From Chitinispirillaceae bacterium (GTDB taxonomy: Bacteria > Fibrobacterota > Chitinivibrionia > Chitinivibrionales > Chitinispirillaceae): a stretch of DNA of 6,435 nucleotides. Position 1 is the first letter of the stretch. The number at the start of each line of letters is the position of its first letter. A program made the translations under genes and the position numbers. The stretch is from contig JAFGOU010000205.1 in NCBI GenBank assembly GCA_016926315.1, positions 1 to 6,435 of the forward strand. Reading direction: 5' to 3'. The notes below the pieces were generated by a model that was given only the letters and a program-made list of their open reading frames with translations, was not told where the DNA came from and made no database searches. Below are positions 1 through 4,926 of the stretch, piece by piece.

Positions 1-896
1 CCGACGCGGTCGTAGACAGTCAACTCGCAGGTCGGCGACACATGCGTCGCACCGTTTACCCAGGCCACGGCTCCCCAGCTATGATGGCTGGTGGAGTGTA
101 CCTCGCGCAGCGTGGTGGCCACGATCCTGACCTGAGGAAACTTCTTTACCACGCCGTCGATCATGGCGAAAAACACCGACGGGTCAAGCTTTGATTTTTT
201 TTCTACCTCGGGCCCGGGAATACCGAGTCCCTTCTGCAAATCCTCCTCATTGCCCACGATAACGTCGCAGTAGGCGACGATCTGGCCGATGACCTCGAGC
301 GCCCGTTCGTGGCCGCCCCAGATATCCCAGAGCTTCTGCCGGTAGTTCAGGTCAAAAGAGACCACCGCTCCGGCCGCCTTTGCCGCTTTCATGGCTTCGA
401 TGATCACCTTGCCGGTGGTTTCCGAAAGCGCCGCGAAAATGCCGCCACTGTGGAACCACCGCACGCCGGTTCCGAAAATGGTTTTCCAGTCGATGTCCCC
501 GGGTTTGAGCTGCGCGGCGGCTTCGTTTGACCGATTGTAAAACACCACCGGCGCCCTTACGCCGTACCCCCGGTCACTGTACACCGTGGCCATGTTGGGA
601 CCGTTTACCCCGTTGTGTTTGAACTGTTTATAAAAGGGTGTAACGCCCATGGCCCGAACCCGTTCGGCGATCAGGTCGCCGATGGGATACTCGACCATGG
701 CGGAAACGATGCCGGTTTTCATGCCGAAGCAATTCGCCAGATTGGCCGCGCAGTTGAATTCGCCGCCGCTCACGTGGATGGAGCACTCCGTGGCTTTGCG
801 GAAAGGCACGATGCCTGGATCGAGCCGGTTGACAAGAGCGCCGAGCGACACAAAATCAAGCGCGCCCTGCCTGGGGATGTTCAACCCGTATTTCAT
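1..896 (-). CDS. kdgK: PfkB-family sugar kinase, probable 2-keto-3-deoxygluconate kinase (3' end cut by window edge)
   Basis: I translated this frame by hand from an ATG at 894-896. It stays open for 298 codons to the left window edge. The start is supported by AGGAGG at 906-911, 9 bases upstream. The protein has the ribokinase/PfkB fold signatures: a sugar-binding SGGEFNCAANLA near residues 43-54, FDLNYR at 181-186 and GNEEDL at 215-220. The last readable residues are YDRVG, which matches the start of the family's DRVGGGD anion-hole and catalytic-base motif, so the essential Asp and the remaining C-terminus lie just outside the window. Known family role: ATP-dependent phosphorylation of a sugar or sugar acid in the cytoplasm. 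With uxaC and a fructuronate reductase upstream, the likely reaction is KDG to KDPG, feeding an aldolase. Substrate is inferred from context, since PfkB kinases vary widely; a fructokinase-like or other sugar-acid kinase is possible. Truncation is from the window, not a visible mutation. Confidence 0.85.
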   Translation of the reverse strand, partial: MKYGLNIPRQGALDFVSLGALVNRLDPGIVPFRKATECSIHVSGGEFNCAANLANCFGMKTGIVSAMVEYPIGDLIAERVRAMGVTPFYKQFKHNGVNGPNMATVYSDRGYGVRAPVVFYNRSNEAAAQLKPGDIDWKTIFGTGVRWFHSGGIFAALSETTGKVIIEAMKAAKAAGAVVSFDLNYRQKLWDIWGGHERALEVIGQIVAYCDVIVGNEEDLQKGLGIPGPEVEKKSKLDPSVFFAMIDGVVKKFPQVRIVATTLREVHSTSHHSWGAVAWVNGATHVSPTCELTVYDRV

Positions 897-905
897 AGCG
901 TACTT

Positions 906-911
906 CCTCCT
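906..911 (-). promoter_or_regulatory. Ribosome binding site of the PfkB kinase
   Basis: AGGAGG on the minus strand lies 9 bases before the ATG at 894-896. It fixes the start of the kinase gene, which begins 120 bases after the preceding stop and so has its own initiation signal rather than relying on translational coupling. Confidence 0.8.
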
Positions 912-925
912 CGTTGTTTATGCAG

Positions 926-955
926 ACCGGCTTTCCGGAAAAACCCGGTTCCGGT
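926..955 (-). repeat. CCGG-rich inverted repeat between SDR and kinase genes
   Basis: The minus strand reads ACCGG, AA, CCGG, a six-base spacer GTTTTT, CCGG, AAAG, CCGGT. The outer five bases pair with each other and the inner four pair with each other, giving a 9-bp stem with an unequal internal loop. It sits in the 120-base gap before the kinase, about 15 bases upstream of its AGGAGG. There is a T run in the loop but no T tract after the stem, so it does not look like an intrinsic terminator. It could tune translation or mRNA stability; no function is proven. Confidence 0.4.
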
Positions 956-982
956 TATACGTTTTCAAGTATGACGGTCGCG

Positions 983-1009
983 CTCTGCCCGCCGCGACGG
1001 CGAGCAGGG
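983..1009 (-). repeat. Intercistronic hairpin after the SDR stop codon
   Basis: The minus-strand transcript can fold a 12-pair stem with one C-A mismatch and one G-U wobble around a UCG loop; the arms are CCCTGCTCGCCG and CGGCGGGCAGAG. It begins 7 bases past the SDR stop codon (1017-1019). No U tract follows, so a classic rho-independent terminator is unlikely. A role in protecting the 3' end of the upstream message or in reducing expression of the downstream kinase is possible but is inference. Confidence 0.5.
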
Positions 1010-1016
1010 TGACCGG

Positions 1017-1868
1017 TCACACCCCGGAATAGGCGCTGAACCCGCCATCGACCGGCAACACGATGCCGGTCACGAACTTCGACATGTCGGAAACCAGATA
1101 CAGGAGCGCGCCCTGCAGCTCCTCAGGATTGCCGAACCGTTTCATCGGCGTGCCGGTGATGATCTTGTTGCCCCGCGCGCTCAGCGCGCCGGACTCTTTG
1201 TCGATGAGCAGGAACCGGTTCTGGTCGGTCAGGAAGAATCCGGGTGCGATGGCGTTGACGCGGATGCTCTGCGGCGCCAGATGCACTGCCAGCCAGGCGG
1301 TAAAATTATTGATCGACGCCTTTGCCGCGGAGTACGCGGGTATCTTGGTAAGCGGCCGGAACGAATTCATGGATGAGATATTGAGAATGACGCCCTGTTT
1401 GCGTTCGACCATATCGCGCGCAAACACCATGGAGGGAAGAAGGGTCCCGATGAAATTAAGGTCGAAAACCTTGCGAAACGCCTCCATCTCGAGGCCGAAA
1501 AAAGTGCCCTCAAGATGGTCGAGGTCGCCGTCCTCGATCATCGCCGCGGCCGTGGTCGCCCCGGGGTTGTTCCCGCCCGCCGCGTTGATGAGAATGTCTA
1601 TTTTCCCGATCCGGTCGTTGACCGCCTTTTTCGCGTCAACAAGCGACTGCTTGTCAAGCACATCACCGCCGATGCCGATCACGGTTCCGCCCGTTGCCGT
1701 GGCGATCTCCGCGGCCTTTTTTTCCGCGAGCGCGGCGTTGAGGTCAAGGATCGCGACCAGCACGCCGGCCCGCGCCAGGCACTCGACAAACGAACAGCCG
1801 ATGATGCCGGCGCCGCCCGTGATAACGCACGATTTTCCCTTGAGGTCGTCCAAATCTGAAACGCCCAT
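1017..1868 (-). CDS. SDR-family D-mannonate oxidoreductase (fructuronate reductase)
   Basis: A 283-residue short-chain dehydrogenase with the full classical motif set: TGGAGIIG dinucleotide loop at 17-24, NAAG at 95-98, catalytic Ser166, Tyr179 and Lys183 (YSAAK), and a PVDGGFSAYSGV C-terminus. The stretches SSMNSFRPLTKIPAYS and RVNAIAPGFFLTDQNR closely match my memory of the Bacillus subtilis YjmF/UxuB type of D-mannonate oxidoreductase, so the likely reaction is NAD(P)H-dependent reduction of D-fructuronate to D-mannonate in the cytosol. Asp42 at the end of the second beta strand (AILDLN) suggests NADH preference. An in-frame ATG at 1884-1886 would add six residues, but that stretch encodes the AGGAGG itself, so I chose the ATG at 1866-1868. 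It lies between uxaC and the kinase, exactly its place in the pathway. Other sugar-acid SDRs (for example gluconate 5-dehydrogenase-like) are a weaker alternative. I leave the symbol blank because uxuB also names an unrelated family. Confidence 0.87.
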   Translation of the reverse strand: MGVSDLDDLKGKSCVITGGAGIIGCSFVECLARAGVLVAILDLNAALAEKKAAEIATATGGTVIGIGGDVLDKQSLVDAKKAVNDRIGKIDILINAAGGNNPGATTAAAMIEDGDLDHLEGTFFGLEMEAFRKVFDLNFIGTLLPSMVFARDMVERKQGVILNISSMNSFRPLTKIPAYSAAKASINNFTAWLAVHLAPQSIRVNAIAPGFFLTDQNRFLLIDKESGALSARGNKIITGTPMKRFGNPEELQGALLYLVSDMSKFVTGIVLPVDGGFSAYSGV

Positions 1869-1877
1869 GTCGATAGT

Positions 1878-1883
1878 CCTCCT
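1878..1883 (-). promoter_or_regulatory. Ribosome binding site deciding the SDR start
   Basis: AGGAGG on the minus strand is 9 bases before the ATG at 1866-1868. It falls inside the longer in-frame reading from the ATG at 1884-1886 (codons 2 and 3 would be AGG AGG), which argues that the shorter protein is the real one. Confidence 0.8.
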
Positions 1884-1919
1884 CATCTGAATGCCGACCC
1901 CTCGTCAGGCTCCCCGTTG

Positions 1920-1940
1920 CGCCACGGCTTCGCGGTGGCG
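1920..1940 (-). repeat. Intercistronic hairpin between uxaC and SDR
   Basis: In the minus-strand transcript CGCCAC pairs with GTGGCG; inside, after a C-C mismatch, GC pairs with GC around a GAA loop. It sits in the 105-base gap after the uxaC stop (1974-1976) and about 37 bases upstream of the SDR ribosome binding site. No U tract follows it, so it is not an obvious terminator. It shares the string GCTCGCC with the hairpin at 983-1009, which may be chance. Confidence 0.45.
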
Positions 1941-1973
1941 AGCGGACGACCGGTTCACGATACAAACCCCGCT

Positions 1974-3371
1974 TCAGTACCCGAAATAACTTTTCGCGTT
2001 ATGGTAACAGATGTCGCTTACGATCGATCCGATAAACGCTTCGTCGTCCGGCAGCTCTCCGCGCTCCATCTCGGCCCCGAGCACATCGCAGAGTATCCTG
2101 CGAAAATATTCGTGACGGGGGAAAGAGAGGAAAGACCTCGAATCGGTGGTCATCCCGATAAAACGGCTTAGAAGTCCGAGGCCGGACAGCGCTTCGAGCT
2201 GCCGCCTCATGCCGTCTTTCTGGTCCAGAAACCACCATGCCGGCCCGAGCTGCAGCTTGCCCGGAACCGACCCGTCCTGGAATGCGCCCATGATGCTGAC
2301 CAGTATTTCGTTCTGACCGGGAAAGGCGTTGAACAGGATTGTCTTTGTCAACTGGCCGGATGAATCCATCCTGTCAAGAAACTGGCAGAGTTGCCGTGCC
2401 TGAAGCATGTCGCCGATGCAGTCCACGCCGTTATCAGGCCCCAGCCGCCCGTACAGCGCGGTCCTGACGTTCCGGATCACGCCGAAGTGAAACTGCTGCG
2501 CCCAGCCCCTTTTGTGGTTCAGTGCGCATAACGCCAGGAGCAGGGTGGTTTTAAAACGGGCGGCATCGGCCGGCGTGACCGGTTTCCCCCGGCGAACCGT
2601 CGAAAACAGCTCTTCCATCTCCCGGGCGGAACAGGTATCGGGAGTCAACGCTTCAAACGCATGGTCGGAGCTCCGGCAGCCGAAATCGTGAAAGTAACCG
2701 TGCCGTTTATCCAGTGCTTCGAGCAGGTCGCCGCAGGACGTAATGGACAGATCCGACGCTTTTTCAAGCGCATCCATATACCGGTTATACGCAACGGGAT
2801 CGTCGATCGATGTCGCCTTGTCGGGGCGCCAGGTGGGCAGCACGGTGATGCCGAAGTTTTCGCGCCTGAGGTGCTTGTGCCATGAAAGGTCGTCTACCGG
2901 ATCGTCGGTGGTACACACCGTTTTCACCTTCATGCGCAGGAGCAGATTCCGGGGGGAGAACGCCTTGTCCCTGAGCTTTTCGTTGCACTGGGCGTAAACA
3001 GACCCGGCAGTGGCTTCCGAAAGCAGCGTTTCGATCCCGAAGTACCGCCTGAGTTCCAGGTGGGTCCAGTCAAAAAGCGGATTGCGGATGGAGCGCGAAA
3101 GGGTCCGCGCCCACCGTATGAATTTTTCCTCGTCGGACGCTGACCCGGTAATGCACTCCTCGTCCACACCGTTCGTACGCATGATGCGCCATTTGTAATG
3201 GTCGCCCCCGAGCCAGACATCGGTGATGTTTTTAAACAACGCGTCCTGGGCGATCTGTTGCGGCGATAAATGACAGTGATAATCCAGGATCGGCATAGGC
3301 GCGGCATGGCCGTGATACAGCCGACGCGCGCTTGGGGAGTGAAGAAGAAAGTCATCGGTAAGATACATCAT
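1974..3371 (-). CDS. uxaC: Uronate isomerase (glucuronate/galacturonate isomerase)
   Basis: A 465-residue protein, close to the 470 of Escherichia coli UxaC and collinear with it from the N-terminal LTDDFLL to the end. It belongs to the amidohydrolase superfamily: the metal-binding HxH is at His32/His34 within ILDYHCHLSPQQIA, followed by GDHYKWRIMRTNG (56-68), TTDDP (154-158), WRPDK (181-185) and TTDSRSF with Asp410 late in the chain, then RHEYFRRIL. All family hallmarks I recall are present. Known reaction: reversible isomerisation of D-glucuronate to D-fructuronate and D-galacturonate to D-tagaturonate in the cytoplasm. The start codon overlaps the gnd stop in an ATGA arrangement (3368-3371) and has no strong Shine-Dalgarno, so translational coupling to gnd is likely. 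A second ATG follows immediately at 3366-3368. The adjacent SDR of mannonate-oxidoreductase type favours glucuronate as the main physiological substrate. Confidence 0.97.
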   Translation of the reverse strand: MMYLTDDFLLHSPSARRLYHGHAAPMPILDYHCHLSPQQIAQDALFKNITDVWLGGDHYKWRIMRTNGVDEECITGSASDEEKFIRWARTLSRSIRNPLFDWTHLELRRYFGIETLLSEATAGSVYAQCNEKLRDKAFSPRNLLLRMKVKTVCTTDDPVDDLSWHKHLRRENFGITVLPTWRPDKATSIDDPVAYNRYMDALEKASDLSITSCGDLLEALDKRHGYFHDFGCRSSDHAFEALTPDTCSAREMEELFSTVRRGKPVTPADAARFKTTLLLALCALNHKRGWAQQFHFGVIRNVRTALYGRLGPDNGVDCIGDMLQARQLCQFLDRMDSSGQLTKTILFNAFPGQNEILVSIMGAFQDGSVPGKLQLGPAWWFLDQKDGMRRQLEALSGLGLLSRFIGMTTDSRSFLSFPRHEYFRRILCDVLGAEMERGELPDDEAFIGSIVSDICYHNAKSYFGY

Positions 3372-4822
3372 ACGGTATACGACCCCGATGCTACGTCGCC
3401 GCCGTGACCGGTCCAGTTGGTATGGAAGGTCTTGTCGCCCGTTTTGTCGATACGCTTATAGGTGTGCGCGCCGAAGTAGTCACGCTGCGCCTGCAACAGG
3501 TTTGCCGGCAGCTGCGCGCTGCGGTAGCCGTCATAAAAAGCGAGCGCCGATGAAAACGCGGGAACAGGTACGCCGGAGAGCGCGGCCTGGGAAACGACAC
3601 GCCGCCATGAAGGCTGGCAGCGGTCGATCATGGCCTTGAAATAGTCATCCATGAGCAGGTTGCTCAGTTCGGGGTTCTTTGCATAGGCGTTCTTTATGTT
3701 TTCGAGAAACACGCTTCTGATAATGCACCCGCTGCGCCAGAGCATGGCAATGGCACCGTAGTCAAGACGCCACTGGTACTCTTTTGCCGCTTCGCGAAGA
3801 CACATGAACCCCTGGGCGTAGGAAATGATCTTTGACGCCAGCAGCGCAAGCCTGATGTCCTCAACAAACGTCTTTGCGTCACCGGAGATTTTCCCTCCAG
3901 GACCTCCCAGCTTTTTCGAAGCAGCGACCCGCTCCTCTTTGATGGCGGAAAGACAGCGCGCATACACCGCTTCGGCAATGAGCGTCACCGGAATGCCGAG
4001 GTCCAGCGAATTGACGCTGAACCATTTCCCGGTGCCCTTCTGTCCGGCCTTGTCGAGGATTTTTTCGACCAGCGGCGTTCCGTCGTCGTCCTTGAACGCC
4101 AGTATGCCGGCGGTGATTTCGATGAGATAGCTGTCGAGCTCGGTCTTATTCCACGTTGCAAAAATGTCGTGCATCGCATCGGCCGAAAGGCGCAGACCGT
4201 TCTTCAGCAGGGCATACGCCTCGCAGATGATCTGCATGTCGCCGTACTCGATCGCGTTGTGCGCCATCTTTACATAATGACCTGCACCGTTGTCGCCCAC
4301 CCAGTCGCAGCAGGGAACGTTGTTTGGCGTCTTTGCGGCGATAGCCTGGAAAATATCTTTGACAAGAGGCCATGCCTTCGGGCTGCCGCCCGGCATCATG
4401 GACGGGCCGTGACGCGCCCCCTCTTCGCCTCCGGAAACGCCGGTCCCGACATAGAGCAGCCCTTTTTCCTCGAGATAGCTCGTCCGCCTGATCGTGTCGG
4501 TAAAATGGGAATTTCCCCCGTCGATGATGCAGTCTCCCGGCGAACAGTGCGGCAGAAGCTGCTCGATGATCTGGTCGATCGCCTTTCCGGCCTGGACCAT
4601 GATCATGATCTTGCGCGGTGTTTTGAGCTTGCCCATCATCTCTTCTATCGTTCGGACGCCCAACACTTTTTTGCCCATGTTGACGACCTTGTCGATATTG
4701 CCGACAAACTCGTCATCACGGTTATACGCGACCACGCCGTACCCGTGATCGTCCATGTTAAGTATGAGATTCTGACCCATGACGGCCAGGCCTACCATTC
4801 CGATATCGCCTTTATTCTCCAC
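3368..4822 (-). CDS. gnd: 6-phosphogluconate dehydrogenase, decarboxylating (long form)
   Basis: A 484-residue enzyme (from a GTG start) that oxidatively decarboxylates 6-phosphogluconate to ribulose 5-phosphate with NAD(P)+. Visible motifs: dinucleotide loop GLAVMG (11-16), DGGN (101-104), substrate loop SGGEEGA (130-136), catalytic block with Lys185, His188, Asn189 and Glu192 (VKMAHNAIEYGDMQ), family signature ending GQKGTGKW (260-267), Arg289, and QRDYFGAHTY with Arg447 and His453. The C-terminus NWTGHGG is shared with animal enzymes rather than the shorter E. coli form. The GTG at 4820-4822 has AAGGAG 7 bases upstream and matches homolog length; an in-frame ATG at 4874-4876 would add 18 residues. 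Odd points: the cofactor-specificity loop reads NRDDEF instead of NRS/NRT followed by basic residues, and the usual HNG is HNA. It lies 101 bases after the TRAP permease and overlaps uxaC by four bases. It has no step in uronate breakdown. Confidence 0.96.
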   Translation of the reverse strand: MENKGDIGMVGLAVMGQNLILNMDDHGYGVVAYNRDDEFVGNIDKVVNMGKKVLGVRTIEEMMGKLKTPRKIMIMVQAGKAIDQIIEQLLPHCSPGDCIIDGGNSHFTDTIRRTSYLEEKGLLYVGTGVSGGEEGARHGPSMMPGGSPKAWPLVKDIFQAIAAKTPNNVPCCDWVGDNGAGHYVKMAHNAIEYGDMQIICEAYALLKNGLRLSADAMHDIFATWNKTELDSYLIEITAGILAFKDDDGTPLVEKILDKAGQKGTGKWFSVNSLDLGIPVTLIAEAVYARCLSAIKEERVAASKKLGGPGGKISGDAKTFVEDIRLALLASKIISYAQGFMCLREAAKEYQWRLDYGAIAMLWRSGCIIRSVFLENIKNAYAKNPELSNLLMDDYFKAMIDRCQPSWRRVVSQAALSGVPVPAFSSALAFYDGYRSAQLPANLLQAQRDYFGAHTYKRIDKTGDKTFHTNWTGHGGDVASGSYTV

Positions 4823-4829
4823 TTGACAA

Positions 4830-4835
4830 CTCCTT
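4830..4835 (-). promoter_or_regulatory. Ribosome binding site supporting the GTG start of gnd
   Basis: AAGGAG on the minus strand is 7 bases before the GTG at 4820-4822. Starting there gives an N-terminus (MENKGDIGMVGLAVMG) of the same length as typical 6-phosphogluconate dehydrogenases before the nucleotide-binding loop. Confidence 0.7.
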
Positions 4836-4850
4836 GTGATGGTATTTCGA

Positions 4851-4926
4851 TAAGCGGGATGCCGGCTCACCCCCATTTTTTAAACTCCTCCGGCCCTTTT
4901 GATACCCCCCGCGCATCCTCCGCTTA
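4851..4926 (-). repeat. Imperfect inverted repeat in the dctM-gnd gap
   Basis: The minus strand carries TAAGCGGAGGATG at 4914-4926, beginning with the dctM stop codon, and CATCCCGCTTA at 4851-4861. The arms are complementary apart from a two-base bulge, with about 52 bases between them. If paired, the loop would expose the upstream GGAGGAG (4885-4891) and the ATG at 4874-4876. The distance makes this a weak structure and it may be coincidental. Confidence 0.3.
4885..4891 (-). promoter_or_regulatory. Second Shine-Dalgarno-like site upstream of gnd
   Basis: GGAGGAG on the minus strand lies 8 bases before an ATG at 4874-4876 that is in frame with gnd. This is as good a signal as the one at 4830-4835, so an 18-residue N-terminal extension of Gnd, or two forms of the protein, cannot be excluded. 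The extension (MGVSRHPAYRNTITRSCQ) has no counterpart in the family members I recall. Confidence 0.45.

Noticed and set aside
190..215. Run of eight A residues in the kinase coding strand as a possible programmed frameshift
   Set aside because: The zero frame continues intact through it and reaches the expected DRVG motif; nothing suggests that an alternative frame is used.
983..1009. Rho-independent terminator after the SDR gene
   Set aside because: The stem is good, but no U-rich tract follows on the transcribed strand, and the downstream kinase belongs to the same pathway.
1063..1890. Long plus-strand open frame (275 codons) antisense to the SDR gene
   Set aside because: It is a shadow of the SDR gene in GC-rich DNA: no recognisable domain, and the opposite strand has complete SDR motifs and a clear ribosome binding site.
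1744..1965. Small Arg-rich minus-strand frame across the uxaC-SDR gap
   Set aside because: Most of it overlaps the SDR N-terminus in another frame, and there is no ribosome binding site. I treat the gap itself as the interesting element, not this peptide.
4823..4923. Internal promoter upstream of gnd
   Set aside because: I could not find a convincing -35/-10 pair with proper spacing; the AT-rich patch near 4876-4884 is short and is the spacer of a Shine-Dalgarno-like site.
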